Shown here: positions 1-9,591 of the stretch, in pieces
Numbering within the stretch: the stretch's first letter is position 1
How the letters are laid out: every line of letters begins with the position of its first letter
Origin: Chromatiales bacterium
GTDB lineage: Bacteria; Pseudomonadota; Gammaproteobacteria; Chromatiales; Chromatiaceae
DNA length: 15,491 bases
Reading direction: 5' to 3'
NCBI GenBank assembly: GCA_024762485.1
Contig: JANTHH010000039.1
Location: forward strand, 1 to 15,491
Notes under the pieces: generated by a model
Seen by the model: the letters and a program-made list of their open reading frames with translations, nothing else
The model's database searches: none
Told to the model about the DNA's origin: nothing
Made by a program: the position numbers and the translations under genes

Positions 1-431
1 TGGCCAAGGCCCGCGCCGGACAGGCCTTGCATCACGATGCCGCGGTGCTCGGCGCCGACACGGCGGTGGTGCTCGACGACCGGATACTGGGCAAACCCTG
101 CGACCGCGAGCAGGGACTGGCGATGCTCGCCGCCCTGTCCGGACGCGAACACCGGGTGCTGACCGGCGTGGCACTGGTGTACACGAACCATGCGGAGGTT
201 CGGCTGTCAGAAAATCGCGTCCGCTTCCGCCACATCGACCCCGGCGAGGCCGCCCGCTATTGGGCGAGCGGTGAGCCGGCGGACAAGGCGGGCGGCTATG
301 CCATCCAGGGTCTCGGCGCCGTGTTCGTCAGCGAACTGGCCGGCAGCTTCTCCGGCGTGATGGGGCTGCCACTGTACGAAACGGCGGAAATTCTCGCGTC
401 CGCCGGCATCAAGCCGTCCTGGCAGGAGTAA
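1..431 (+). CDS. maf: Maf family nucleotide pyrophosphatase, 3' part only
   Basis: Maf/YhdE proteins hydrolyse non-canonical or excess nucleoside triphosphates (dTTP/UTP in the YhdE branch) to the monophosphate and PPi in the cytoplasm. The reading frame is open from base 3, before the first ATG at 27, so the gene is cut by the window edge and its N-terminal part (with the first substrate-binding motif) is missing. About 142 residues are visible against a usual 190-200. Family landmarks are GADTAVVLDDRILGKP near the visible start, with the conserved Asp, the ALSGREHRVLTGVAL block, and the C-terminal GGYAIQG and GVMGLPLYET segments. The stop lies 10 bp before rng, with GGGAG in the gap serving rng, so the two are very probably co-transcribed. 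The maf-rng-yhdP order is the usual gammaproteobacterial one. Maf assignment is firm; the exact nucleotide preference is inferred from context. Confidence 0.93.
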   Translation, partial: AKARAGQALHHDAAVLGADTAVVLDDRILGKPCDREQGLAMLAALSGREHRVLTGVALVYTNHAEVRLSENRVRFRHIDPGEAARYWASGEPADKAGGYAIQGLGAVFVSELAGSFSGVMGLPLYETAEILASAGIKPSWQE

Positions 432-441
432 ACTGGGAGCC

Positions 442-1896
442 ATGAGCGAAGAAATCCTGATCAATGTCACCCCGCCCGAGACCCGGGTTGCGGTGGTGGA
501 AAACGGCGTGGTGCAGGAGCTGATCATCGAGCGCACCGGCAAACGCGGCATTGTCGGCAACATCTACAAGGGCAAGGTCTGCCGGGTCCTGCCGGGCATG
601 CAGGCAGCATTTGTCGACATCGGCCTCGAACGTGCTGCCTTCCTCCATGCATCCGACATCAACACCGGCACCGAAGGCAAGCAGTCGGAGAACATCAGCG
701 ACCTCCTCAGCGAAGGCAGCCCGGTGGTGGTGCAGGTGGTCAAGGACCCCCTCGGCAGCAAGGGCGCACGCCTGACCACCAATATCTCCATCCCCTCACG
801 CTACATGGTGTTCATGCCGCAGATGCCGAACGTGGGCGTGTCGCAGAAGATCGAGGACGAGGGCGAACGGGCGCGGCTGCGCGAGATCCTCCAGGAACAC
901 GCCAAGGCGGCTGGGCTGAAGGGGGGCTTCATTGCCCGCACCGCGGCGGAGGGCGTGGACGAACTGGCCCTGCGCGCCGACATGCTGTTCCTGCATCGCC
1001 TGTGGGAATCGATCCAGGAACGGGTCACCCTCGCCAGTCCCAGGGAACTGATCCACGAGGACCTGCCGCTGGCGCTGCGCGCGCTGCGCGACCTGATCGG
1101 TCCGGAGGTGGAGAAGCTGCGCATCGACTCGCGCTCCACCTGGCGCAAGGCCGTGGCCTTCGCCGACCAGTTCATCCCCGACCTGAGCACCCGTATCGAG
1201 TACTACCCCGGCGAACGCCCGATCTTCGACCTCTACGGCGTCGAGGACGAGATCCAGAAGGCGCTGCAACGCAAGGTGGACCTGAAGTCCGGTGGCCACC
1301 TGGTGATCGACCAGACCGAGGCGATGACCACCATCGACATCAACACCGGCGCCTTCGTCGGCCACCGCAACCAGGACGAGACCATCTTCAAGACCAACCT
1401 GGAGGCGGCGCAGGCGATCTGCCGGCAGCTGCGGCTGCGCAACCTCGGTGGCATCATCATCATCGATTTCATCGACATGCAGGACGAGGAGCACAAGCGC
1501 CAGGTGCTGCGGGCACTGGAGCGCTGCCTGGCCCGCGACCACGCCAAGACCCACATCACCGAGGTGTCGACTCTGGGCCTGGTGGAGATGACCCGCAAGC
1601 GCACCCGTGAATCGCTCGAACACGTGCTCTGCGAGCCCTGCCCCTGCTGCAGCGGTCGCGGCAACCTGAAGACCCCGGAGACCACCTGCTACGAGATCTT
1701 CCGCGAAATCCTGCGCGAGTCCCGCCAGTTCGACGTGGAGCAGCTGCTGGTACTGGCCTCGCAGGAGGTGATCGACCGCCTGCTCGACGACGAATCACAG
1801 AACCTGGCGGAACTGGAGCAGTTCATCGGCAAGCCCATACGGTTGCAGGCCGAGGTGCTCTACACCCAGGAGCAATACGACATTGTGCTGGTCTGA
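442..1896 (+). CDS. rng: Ribonuclease G
   Basis: RNase G is a cytoplasmic endoribonuclease that matures the 5' end of 16S rRNA and takes part in mRNA decay. The 484-aa length matches RNase G (about 489 aa in E. coli) and lacks the long C-terminal degradosome scaffold of RNase E, which separates the two paralogues. An S1 RNA-binding domain spans about residues 35-120 (GNIYKGKVCRVLPGMQAAF). The two metal-binding catalytic aspartates known from RNase E correspond to D299 in TTIDINTG and D342 in GGIIIIDFIDM. The Zn-link that joins subunits is the CPCC motif at C400 and C403, followed by SGRG; an extra Cys (C402) sits inside it. The ATG has GGGAG just upstream. It lies 10 bp after maf and 48 bp before yhdP. 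The call is firm from motifs, length and gene order. Confidence 0.97.
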   Translation: MSEEILINVTPPETRVAVVENGVVQELIIERTGKRGIVGNIYKGKVCRVLPGMQAAFVDIGLERAAFLHASDINTGTEGKQSENISDLLSEGSPVVVQVVKDPLGSKGARLTTNISIPSRYMVFMPQMPNVGVSQKIEDEGERARLREILQEHAKAAGLKGGFIARTAAEGVDELALRADMLFLHRLWESIQERVTLASPRELIHEDLPLALRALRDLIGPEVEKLRIDSRSTWRKAVAFADQFIPDLSTRIEYYPGERPIFDLYGVEDEIQKALQRKVDLKSGGHLVIDQTEAMTTIDINTGAFVGHRNQDETIFKTNLEAAQAICRQLRLRNLGGIIIIDFIDMQDEEHKRQVLRALERCLARDHAKTHITEVSTLGLVEMTRKRTRESLEHVLCEPCPCCSGRGNLKTPETTCYEIFREILRESRQFDVEQLLVLASQEVIDRLLDDESQNLAELEQFIGKPIRLQAEVLYTQEQYDIVLV

Positions 1897-1944
1897 CTCC
1901 ACCGTCGCGCCGCAACCCGTATCGCCGGGTGACGGGGGACGCTG

Positions 1945-4900
1945 ATGCCGGCCCGGCTGAAACCCTGGCTGCGGCGGCTGCGCCACCTGGCGGCATGGCT
2001 GATCATCATTCTGGGCATCCTCAGCGGCGGCGCTTATCTGCTGACCCCGCTGCTCGGCGACTGGCGCGACGACCTCGCCCGCTACGCCAGCGAACAGCTG
2101 GGCCGGCCGGTCAGCATCGGCGGGCTGAAGGCACGCTGGCGCGGCCTCGGCCCGGCCCTGCGCCTGGAACAGCTGACCCTCGGTGACCCGGGCAGCGACC
2201 AGGTCATCCGGCTCGAGCGTGTCGACCTCGATGTCGGCCTGCTCGACATGCTGCTGCACCGCAACCTCTCGCCGTTGCGGGTCACCCTGCACCGCCTGCA
2301 GATCCACCTGGTGCGCGAGACCGATGGCCGCATCCGCCTGGCCGGCCTCAACCGGCAGCCGGCCGACGCCGGCGGCAGCTCGCCGCTCGTCCTCCCCGGC
2401 CGCCTGCGGCTGCGCGACATCGAGCTGATCTGGGAAGACCGCCAGAAGCACCTGGCACCGCTGCGCATCCCCCACGCACAACTCGACCTCGACACCCGTG
2501 GCGAGGCACTCAACATCGCGGCCCGGATGCAGCTGGACGGCAACCGCGGTGGCCGCATGCTGTTGCTGGCCGAACTCGACAGTGCCCCCTGGCAGGCCGA
2601 CTGGTCGGGCCGCACCTACCTGCAGCTGAACGACATCAGCAGCGACCTGCTGCCAGCGGACTACCTGCCGGCCCCCTACCGCGTGCATGGTGTGGCCCGC
2701 CGACTGGCGCTCTGGGGCGACTGGCGGCAGGGACGAATGCAGCGGCTGCAGGGTCAGCTCGACCTCCCCGACCTGATGGTCGCCCACGGCGAGCGCCGTA
2801 TCCGCCTCGATGACCTGCGCGGCGACTTCCGGCTCGATCGCCTGCCCCGCGGCTGGAAGCTGCAGGTGGACGGCTTCAGCCTCAGTCACCACGGCATCAG
2901 CTGGCCCAATGGCCGGCTCGAATTGACCGCCGAACAGGTGGCCGCGGATGCGTGGCAGCTGCGCGGCAGTGCCGACTACCTGCGTCTGCAGGATCTGGTC
3001 AGTCTCTACCAGGTCCATCCCAGCGATGCCGACATGGCCGAGGCACTGGCCGCACTCGACCCGCGGGGCGAACTGCAGCAGCTGCGGTTCACGCTGCGCA
3101 CCGGTGCGGACAACCCGTGGCGGCTCGCTGGCCGTCTCAACCGCCTGAGCGTCGATCCCTGGGAGAACATCCCCGGCGTCGAAGGACTGTCGGCCGTTAT
3201 CCGCGGCGGCCAGGAGGGCCTGCAGCTCGATCTCGACAGCCGCGACCTGACCCTGACGCTGCCGAAGACCATGCGTCACCCCATCCGTCTGGAGCGGGCA
3301 CGGGGCACGTTCCACTGGCAACCACTGCAAGGCCAGGGCTGGCAGCTGCAGACCCACGAACTGGTGGCCTACAACCCGGACATCCACAGCCGCAGCCGGC
3401 TCCGACTGGAGACACCCAGCGGTAACCCAGCCGACCTGCAGATCGACCTGCAGACCGATTTCCGCGATGGCCGCGCCACCGCCGTGCCCGACTATCTGCC
3501 GACCCCGATCATGGGCGACAAGCTGGTACGCTGGCTCGACCAGGCATTCACCGGGGGAGACATCCCCAGCGGTACGGTGCTGCTGCTCGGCCCCCTCAGC
3601 GACTTCCCCTATGCCCGGACGCACAATGGTCATTTCGAGGTGCTGTTCGGTGTCGAGGAACTGCAGGTCGATTACCGCCAAGGATGGCCACCGCTGAGCG
3701 ATGTCACCGCCGAGCTGCGCTTTCACAACAACGATCTCGACATCGACCTCGACCACGGCCGCATCTATGACAGCGAGATCCTGCGCGCCCACGGACACAT
3801 CAGCCCCCTCAACCCGACCGGCCCGCTGCAGGTGCGCGGCAGGATCCGCGGCCCCCTCGCGGACCCCCTCCGGCTGCTGTCCGAGAGTCCCCTGAGCAAG
3901 GATTTCGGCGATCTCGCACACAGCCTTGAGGCAGCGGGTCAGAGCCAGCTGCAGCTGGCCTTCACCCTGCCGCTGGCGCACCACGGCAAGCTACAGCTGG
4001 ACGGGCGCCTGCGCTTCCTCGACGCCACCCTGAAGCTGCCGGACTGGCAGTTGACGGTGGCCCGGCTGCAGGGTGAGCTGGCCTTCGACCTGGCAGGTGT
4101 TCGTGGCGAGGACATCCGCGGCCTCGCCCTCGGCGACATCCCGGTGACCGCCAGCGTCGCCCCCGGCGACGACGGACGTACCTGGGTCAGCATCCTCAGC
4201 CAGCTCGGTGTCGATCAGATCCGCCGCCAGTTGCCGGCGCTGCCCCTCGATCCGGTCCGTGGCAGCAGCGAGTTCGCGGTGCGCGTCGGCATCGCCGGAC
4301 GCAAGGCCCGCACGAAGTCCTCCCGGCTGGTGGTGGAATCCGACCTGTCCGGCATCGCCATCGATCTGCCGCCCCCGCTGGCCAAACGGGCCGCGCAGAA
4401 GATCTCCTTCCGCCTGGAGATGCCACTGGTCGAAGACCCGGTGATACAGCTCGCCTATGGCAATCTGCTCGAAGCCCGCTTCACCCGGGATGCTCGCCGC
4501 AGCGCCATCCGCTTCGGCGGCGGCCCGGCAAAACTGCCCAAGGGGCCCGGCGTGTTCCTTTCCGGTCATCTGCAGCAACTCGACCTCTCCCCCTGGCTCG
4601 ACCTGCAGGGGAACGGCAGGCAACGCGCCAAGCTGCCGCCGCTGCGCACGGACCTCACCTTCGGCCACCTGGCCATCGGTGATTTCGGCATCGACAACAT
4701 CCGCCTCGCGGTGCGCGAGACCGAAAATGGCTGGGACGGCACTGCCGAGGGCACCAATTTCACCGGCCGTTTCCTGGTACCCGCCGACCCTGCCAGCGCG
4801 CCGATCCAGATCGACCTGGACCGGCTCGGCCTGCATTTCGACCCCGCCGCCGCGCCCACCACCACCGCAAAGAACGAGCGTCACCCCGGATCTCCCCGCG

Positions 4901-5811
4901 ACTGGCCGGTGCTTGACCTGGTCTGCCGCAACCTCCAGGTCAACGATCAGCGCATCGGCCAGCTCGACCTCAAGCTGCGCAAGACCAGCGATGGCATCAG
5001 CATCGCGCCCATCAGTCTGCACGGCGACAACGTGAGTCTGGAGAGCCAGCTGAGCTGGACGGCTGCGGTGGGCGGTGAAGACGGCGAATCCAGTCTCGAT
5101 GGCCGGCTGCAGAGCGAGGACTTCGGTACCCTGCTGAAGACGCTGGGTTTTTCCGAACAGCTGCAGAAGGGTGAGGCCACCGTGGACTTCGACCTCAGCT
5201 GGCGGGGTCAGCCCACGGCTTTCAGCCTCCCCGGCCTCAGCGGCGAACTCAACCTGGATATCGAAAAGGGCGTCTTCGTCGAGGTCGAGCCAGGGGTCTC
5301 CCGCGCCATCGGGCTGCTCAACTTCGCTGCCATACAGCGCCGCCTGCGACTGGACTTCCGCGACCTGTTCGGCAAGGGCTTCAGCTTCGACCAGACCAGC
5401 GGCAGTTTCCATTTCGACAAGGGCAATGCCTACACCAATGATCTGACCATCAAGGGGCCGTCGGGTGTCATCGGCATCGCCGGGCGGACCGGGCTGGTGA
5501 AGCGCGATCTCGACCAGCTGGTCACCGTGACACCCGAGCTGGGGGCCGTGCTGCCCCTGGCGGTGGGCACCAGCGCGGGTCCGCTGGCCGGGGTCGCGGT
5601 GTGGGTTGCCCAGGAGCTGGCCAGCGAGCAGATCGACAAGATCAACCGCTTCCAGTACAGCGTCATCGGCCCCTGGGACAACCCGGAGGTGAAACAGCTG
5701 GATACCGGCGGCGTCCTCTCCAAGCTGCTGAAGCCCTTCAGTGGCGGTGCAGCCAGTGACGGGAACGGCGGCGACACGGCGGAAAATGACGGCACGCTCT
5801 TCGGGGAATGA
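1945..5811 (+). CDS. yhdP: YhdP, AsmA-like envelope protein
   Basis: YhdP is one of the large AsmA-like proteins (with TamB and YdbH) that bridge the periplasm and are implicated in phospholipid transport from inner to outer membrane. The 1288-aa product has a basic N-terminus, one membrane anchor at about residues 15-37, and the AsmA-type opening YASEQLGRPVSIGGLKARWR just after it. The rest is a long beta-rich repeat region of alternating polar and hydrophobic strands, expected to form a lipid-holding groove. The C-terminal AsmA-like region includes GLLNFAAIQRRLRLDFRD and GIAGRTGLVKRDLDQLVTV, typical of the YhdP family. Length matches the family (about 1270 aa). The ATG has GGGGGA shortly upstream. 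Position after rng is the conserved one. The last 30 residues are Gly/Asp-rich and probably disordered. Family call is firm; the transport role is taken from E. coli work. Confidence 0.95.
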   Translation: MPARLKPWLRRLRHLAAWLIIILGILSGGAYLLTPLLGDWRDDLARYASEQLGRPVSIGGLKARWRGLGPALRLEQLTLGDPGSDQVIRLERVDLDVGLLDMLLHRNLSPLRVTLHRLQIHLVRETDGRIRLAGLNRQPADAGGSSPLVLPGRLRLRDIELIWEDRQKHLAPLRIPHAQLDLDTRGEALNIAARMQLDGNRGGRMLLLAELDSAPWQADWSGRTYLQLNDISSDLLPADYLPAPYRVHGVARRLALWGDWRQGRMQRLQGQLDLPDLMVAHGERRIRLDDLRGDFRLDRLPRGWKLQVDGFSLSHHGISWPNGRLELTAEQVAADAWQLRGSADYLRLQDLVSLYQVHPSDADMAEALAALDPRGELQQLRFTLRTGADNPWRLAGRLNRLSVDPWENIPGVEGLSAVIRGGQEGLQLDLDSRDLTLTLPKTMRHPIRLERARGTFHWQPLQGQGWQLQTHELVAYNPDIHSRSRLRLETPSGNPADLQIDLQTDFRDGRATAVPDYLPTPIMGDKLVRWLDQAFTGGDIPSGTVLLLGPLSDFPYARTHNGHFEVLFGVEELQVDYRQGWPPLSDVTAELRFHNNDLDIDLDHGRIYDSEILRAHGHISPLNPTGPLQVRGRIRGPLADPLRLLSESPLSKDFGDLAHSLEAAGQSQLQLAFTLPLAHHGKLQLDGRLRFLDATLKLPDWQLTVARLQGELAFDLAGVRGEDIRGLALGDIPVTASVAPGDDGRTWVSILSQLGVDQIRRQLPALPLDPVRGSSEFAVRVGIAGRKARTKSSRLVVESDLSGIAIDLPPPLAKRAAQKISFRLEMPLVEDPVIQLAYGNLLEARFTRDARRSAIRFGGGPAKLPKGPGVFLSGHLQQLDLSPWLDLQGNGRQRAKLPPLRTDLTFGHLAIGDFGIDNIRLAVRETENGWDGTAEGTNFTGRFLVPADPASAPIQIDLDRLGLHFDPAAAPTTTAKNERHPGSPRDWPVLDLVCRNLQVNDQRIGQLDLKLRKTSDGISIAPISLHGDNVSLESQLSWTAAVGGEDGESSLDGRLQSEDFGTLLKTLGFSEQLQKGEATVDFDLSWRGQPTAFSLPGLSGELNLDIEKGVFVEVEPGVSRAIGLLNFAAIQRRLRLDFRDLFGKGFSFDQTSGSFHFDKGNAYTNDLTIKGPSGVIGIAGRTGLVKRDLDQLVTVTPELGAVLPLAVGTSAGPLAGVAVWVAQELASEQIDKINRFQYSVIGPWDNPEVKQLDTGGVLSKLLKPFSGGAASDGNGGDTAENDGTLFGE

Positions 5812-5888
5812 CCCTCCCCTGTGATAAGCTGCAGCACAGTTGACAGCCCCTGAAGGCCCTTCCGAACCGTCCAGGATTTCACCGCACC

Positions 5889-6719
5889 ATGACCGCCAAC
5901 ACCCATACTGTCGCCGCCATCCAGCTCGCCTCCGGCTCCAACGTCAACGCCAATCTGCTGGAGAGCGAACGCCTGATCGAACTGGCGGCCAAGCAGGGGG
6001 CCCGCGCCGTGGTGCTGCCGGAAAACTTCGCCTTCATGGGCGCCAGCTGTGCCGAGCTGCTGACCATACGCGAGAGCGAGGGCGACGGCCCGCTGCAGGC
6101 CTTTCTGTCCCGCCTGGCAGCGCGCCTGGGCATCTGGATCATCGGCGGCACCCTGCCGCTGGAGGCCCGCGACAACGCCAAGGTACGCGCTGCCTGCCTG
6201 GTCTACGATGATCGCGGCGAGCAGGTGGCGCGCTACGACAAGATGCACCTGTTCGATGTCCGCCTGGTGGAGGCGCGCGAAGAGTATGCAGAGTCCGATG
6301 ACATCGAGCCGGGTGACAAGGTCACCGTCATCGACACCCCGTTCGGCCGGCTCGGCCTGGCGGTGTGTTACGACCTGCGCTTTCCCGAGCTGTTCCGCGC
6401 CCTGCAGGAGCAGGGCGCGGAGGTGATCGCCCTGCCCTCCGCCTTCACGGCGGTGACCGGCCGCGCCCACTGGGAGGTGCTGGTGCGCACCCGCGCCATC
6501 GAAAACCTCAGCTACGTGGTGGCCGCCGCCCAGGGCGGATTCCACATCAACCGGCGTGAAACCTACGGCCACAGCATGGTGGTCGACCCCTGGGGCACAC
6601 CCATCGCCCAGCAGGCACGGGGCAATGGCATCGCCAGCGGGACCGTCGACCTGGGTTCGCTGCGCAGCACCCGGCGCAATTTCCCCTGTCTCGAACATCG
6701 CCGCCTGAAATGCCGTTGA
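5889..6719 (+). CDS. nit: Carbon-nitrogen hydrolase (Nit1-like amidase, probable deaminated glutathione amidase)
   Basis: This is a nitrilase-superfamily amidase of 276 aa, the usual size of Nit1-type enzymes. The Glu-Lys-Cys catalytic triad is visible: E45 in LPENFAF, K118 in YDKMHLFDV and C160 in LAVCYDLRFPELFR. The PENFAFMG and YDLRFPELFR signatures are those of the Nit1/NitFhit branch, whose members repair deaminated glutathione (a by-product of transaminases) by hydrolysing its amide. The substrate is inferred from the branch, because related omega-amidases share the triad. The gene lies 77 bp after yhdP and 59 bp before tldD on the same strand; in E. coli yhdP and tldD are direct neighbours, so nit is an insertion into that order. 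The ribosome-binding site before ATG is weak (AGGA about 13 bp upstream). A lone TTGACA hexamer at 5840-5845 has no convincing -10 partner, so a separate promoter is unproven. Confidence 0.9.
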   Translation: MTANTHTVAAIQLASGSNVNANLLESERLIELAAKQGARAVVLPENFAFMGASCAELLTIRESEGDGPLQAFLSRLAARLGIWIIGGTLPLEARDNAKVRAACLVYDDRGEQVARYDKMHLFDVRLVEAREEYAESDDIEPGDKVTVIDTPFGRLGLAVCYDLRFPELFRALQEQGAEVIALPSAFTAVTGRAHWEVLVRTRAIENLSYVVAAAQGGFHINRRETYGHSMVVDPWGTPIAQQARGNGIASGTVDLGSLRSTRRNFPCLEHRRLKCR

Positions 6720-6778
6720 GTTGAAGCCCGCTCCACTGCCCCCATATTCCAGCGGTCAACCCCGCCACAGGTATCCCC

Positions 6779-8218
6779 ATGCAAGCCCTTGATATAGCCC
6801 GTCACACGCTGCTCGACAGTCCCGGCCTGGCCGACTCCGACCTCGAACGCGTCATGGACCAGCTGCTCAGCAGCGACATCGATGTTGCCGACATCTACTT
6901 CCAGTCCAGCCGGCTGGAATCCTGGGTGCTGGACGACGGCATCATCAAGGAAGGCAATCACAACATCGAGCAGGGCGCCGGGCTGCGCGCCATCAGTGGC
7001 GAGAAGACCGGCTTCGCCTATACCGACGACCTCAACCTGCCCCAACTGCTGCAGGCCGCCGGTTCAGCCCGTGCCATCGCCCGCAGCGGCCAGTCGGGCC
7101 GACTGCCTCAGCTCAGCCCGCCTGCCGCCAGGCCGCTGTATCCGGCCGTCAACCCGCTGGAGAGCCTGAACGAGGACGAGAAGCTGGCGCTGATGCGCCG
7201 GGTGGATGCCGAGGCGCGCGCCGCGGACCCGCGGGTGCAGCAGGTCATCGTCAGCCTGGTGGCGGCCCACGACGTGGTGCTGGTGGCCGCCAACGACGGC
7301 ACCCTGGCCGGCGACGTACGACCGCTGATTCGGCTCAATGTGCAGGTCATCGTCGAGCAGGACGGCCGGCGCGAACAGGGCAGCAGCGGCGGTGGCGCGC
7401 GCACCACCCTCGATTTCCTGCTGCAGGAGGACCGGGCACTCGGTTTCGCCCGCGAGGCGGTGCGCCAGGCACTGGTCAATCTCGAGGCCATCGACGCCCC
7501 CGCCGGCACCATGCCGGTGGTGCTCGGCCCCGGCTGGCCCGGCGTGCTGTTGCACGAGGCGGTCGGCCACGGCCTGGAGGGCGATTTCAACCGCAAGGGC
7601 ACCTCGGCCTTCGCCGGGCGCGTCGGCGAGCAGGTCGCGTCGACCCTGTGCACCGTGGTGGACGACGGCACCCTGCCCGACCGGCGTGGCTCGCTGACCA
7701 TCGACGACGAGGGGGTGCCGAGCCAGCACACCGTGCTGATCGAGAACGGTATCCTCAGGGGCTACCTGCAGGACAAGATGAATGCCCGCCTGATGGGCGT
7801 CGCCTCCACCGGCAACGGCCGGCGCGAATCCTATGCCCACCTGCCCATGCCGCGCATGACCAACACCTACATGCTGCCGGGCGACTCCGATCCGAACGAG
7901 ATCATCGCCTCGGTAGAGAAGGGCCTGTATGCGGTCAACTTCGGCGGCGGCCAGGTGGACATCACCTCCGGCAAGTTCGTGTTCTCCGCCAGCGAGGCCT
8001 ACCTGATCGAGAACGGCAGGGTCACCACCCCGGTAAAGGGTGCGACCCTGATCGGCAGCGGCCCCGAGGTGATGACGCGGGTGAGCATGGTCGGCAACGA
8101 CCTGGAGCTCGACAGCGGCGTCGGCACCTGCGGCAAGGAGGGCCAGAGTGTGCCGGTGGGCGTCGGCCAGCCGACCCTGAAGATCGATGAGCTGACCGTC
8201 GGGGGGACCGCGGCATGA
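6779..8218 (+). CDS. tldD: TldD, catalytic subunit of the TldD/TldE metalloprotease
   Basis: TldD and TldE (PmbA) form a cytoplasmic heterodimeric metalloprotease that degrades unfolded peptides; in E. coli it matures microcin B17 and removes the antitoxin CcdA. This 479-aa protein (E. coli TldD 481) carries the zinc-binding HEAVGH motif at residues 259-264 (inside LLHEAVGHGLEGD) and the conserved C-terminal Cys451 in GTCGKEGQSVPVGVGQP, which supplies the remaining metal ligand in known TldD. The metal site therefore looks intact. The C-terminal segments GKFVFSASEAYLIENG and VKGATLIGSG are typical of the family. The gene ends in an ATGA overlap with pmbA, so translation of the two subunits is probably coupled. 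The start ATG has only a weak CAGG upstream. The call is firm. Confidence 0.97.
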   Translation: MQALDIARHTLLDSPGLADSDLERVMDQLLSSDIDVADIYFQSSRLESWVLDDGIIKEGNHNIEQGAGLRAISGEKTGFAYTDDLNLPQLLQAAGSARAIARSGQSGRLPQLSPPAARPLYPAVNPLESLNEDEKLALMRRVDAEARAADPRVQQVIVSLVAAHDVVLVAANDGTLAGDVRPLIRLNVQVIVEQDGRREQGSSGGGARTTLDFLLQEDRALGFAREAVRQALVNLEAIDAPAGTMPVVLGPGWPGVLLHEAVGHGLEGDFNRKGTSAFAGRVGEQVASTLCTVVDDGTLPDRRGSLTIDDEGVPSQHTVLIENGILRGYLQDKMNARLMGVASTGNGRRESYAHLPMPRMTNTYMLPGDSDPNEIIASVEKGLYAVNFGGGQVDITSGKFVFSASEAYLIENGRVTTPVKGATLIGSGPEVMTRVSMVGNDLELDSGVGTCGKEGQSVPVGVGQPTLKIDELTVGGTAA

Positions 8219-9582
8219 ACAGTCCCCGTGAACTGACCCCGGATGCCCCGCTCGACGCCAGGACGCAGCTCCCGCAACTCGAGCAGGCGGTAGCCGACCT
8301 GCTTGCAGAGGCCAAACGGCAGGGCGCCAGCGCCGCCGAGGCGGGCGTCTCCAGCGACAGCGGGCTGAGCCTGACGGTGCGCCTGGGGGAAGTCGAGACC
8401 ATCGAGCACACCAATGACCGCGGCCTCGGGGTGACGGTCTATTTCGGCCACCGCAAGGGGGCCGCCAGCACCAGCGACCTGAGTCCGCAGGCGATCCGCG
8501 AAACAGTCACCGCGGCCTGTCGTATCGCCCGCTACACCTCCGAAGACCCCTGCCATGGCCTTGCCGACCCGGCACTGCTGGCCCGCGACTACCCCGATCT
8601 GGACCTTTATCATCCCTGGTCACTCGCCCCCGAGGAAGCGGCGGAGATTGCGCGCCGCTGTGAGGATGCAGCGCGCCAGACCGACCCGCGGATCAGCAAC
8701 TCCGAGGGTGCGACGCTCAACAGCCAGTCCGGCAGCTTCATCTACGGCAACAGCCATGGCTTCGTCGGCGGCTATCCCTTCAGCCGCCACAGCCTCAGCT
8801 GCTCGGTGATCGCCCAGGAGGGCGACAGCATGCAGCGCGACTACTGGTACGACAGCAGCCGCCTGCACCAGACACTCGCGGCACCCGAGACCATCGGCCG
8901 CATCGCGGCAGAGCGGGCCGTGGCGCGGCTCAACGGACGCCGCCTCGGCACCCGCCAGACGCCGGTGGTCTTCCGCGCCGACATCGCGCCCGGATTGCTG
9001 CGCTCGCTGACCGGGGCCATCCGCGGTCACGCGCTGTACCGCAAGGCCAGTTTCCTGCTCGATCAGCTCGGCGAACAGTTGTTCCCCGACTGGGTGCAGA
9101 TCCACGAACGCCCTCACTTGCCCCGGGGGCTGGCAAGCGCGCCCTTTGACAACGAGGGAGTGGCCACCCGCGATCGTGACATCATCCGCGATGGCGTATT
9201 GCAGGGCTACGTGCTGGACAGCTATTCCGCCTGCCGGCTGGGCATGCAGACCACCGGCAACGCCGGGGGTGTGCGCAATCTGGCCATCGACAGCGGCGAG
9301 CACGATCTTGCGGGCCTGCTGCAGGAGATGGGCAGCGGCCTGCTGGTCACCGAGATGATGGGGCACGGCCTCAACATGGTGACTGGCGACTATTCACGCG
9401 GAGCCAGCGGCTTCTGGGTGGAGAACGGCGAGATCGCCTATCCGGTGGAGGAGATCACCGTTGCCGGCAACCTGCGCGACATGTTCAGGGGGCTGGTGGC
9501 CGTGGGCAGTGACAACGACATCCCCGGCAGTGTGCGCACCGGGTCCTGGCTGATCGACGGGATGACCGTTGCCGGCGAGTAA
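8215..9582 (+). CDS. pmbA: PmbA/TldE, non-catalytic partner of TldD
   Basis: PmbA (TldE) is the partner subunit of the TldD protease. The 455-aa product aligns along its length with TldD but has lost the zinc motif: where TldD has LHEAVGH, this protein reads LRSLTGA (residues 262-268), and no Cys replaces TldD Cys451. This is the known pattern for TldE, which helps form the substrate chamber but binds no metal. Family landmarks are GLLVTEMMGHGLNMVTGDYS and SGFWVENGEIAYPVEEITVA near the C-terminus. The ATG overlaps the tldD stop by four bases, so the subunits are made from one message; in E. coli tldD and pmbA lie at separate loci. It ends 9 bp from the stop of the opposing acetyltransferase gene. 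Confidence 0.96.
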   Translation: MNSPRELTPDAPLDARTQLPQLEQAVADLLAEAKRQGASAAEAGVSSDSGLSLTVRLGEVETIEHTNDRGLGVTVYFGHRKGAASTSDLSPQAIRETVTAACRIARYTSEDPCHGLADPALLARDYPDLDLYHPWSLAPEEAAEIARRCEDAARQTDPRISNSEGATLNSQSGSFIYGNSHGFVGGYPFSRHSLSCSVIAQEGDSMQRDYWYDSSRLHQTLAAPETIGRIAAERAVARLNGRRLGTRQTPVVFRADIAPGLLRSLTGAIRGHALYRKASFLLDQLGEQLFPDWVQIHERPHLPRGLASAPFDNEGVATRDRDIIRDGVLQGYVLDSYSACRLGMQTTGNAGGVRNLAIDSGEHDLAGLLQEMGSGLLVTEMMGHGLNMVTGDYSRGASGFWVENGEIAYPVEEITVAGNLRDMFRGLVAVGSDNDIPGSVRTGSWLIDGMTVAGE

Positions 9583-9591
9583 GCGCCCGCC

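Noticed and set aside
1915..1930. 5-bp inverted repeat ACCCG/CGGGT between rng and yhdP
   Set aside because: Too short and lacking a T-tract; the spacing to yhdP suggests continued transcription.
1795..3984. 729-aa minus-strand open frame opposite rng and yhdP
   Set aside because: Long antisense frames are expected in high-GC genes. The product has no recognisable domain and lies over a clearly identified yhdP.
3991..5412. 473-aa minus-strand open frame opposite the second half of yhdP
   Set aside because: Same codon-bias shadow of yhdP; composition is featureless and no start signal is seen.
5840..5845. Perfect TTGACA upstream of nit
   Set aside because: No -10-like hexamer at 16-18 bp; a single hexamer is not enough to call a promoter.
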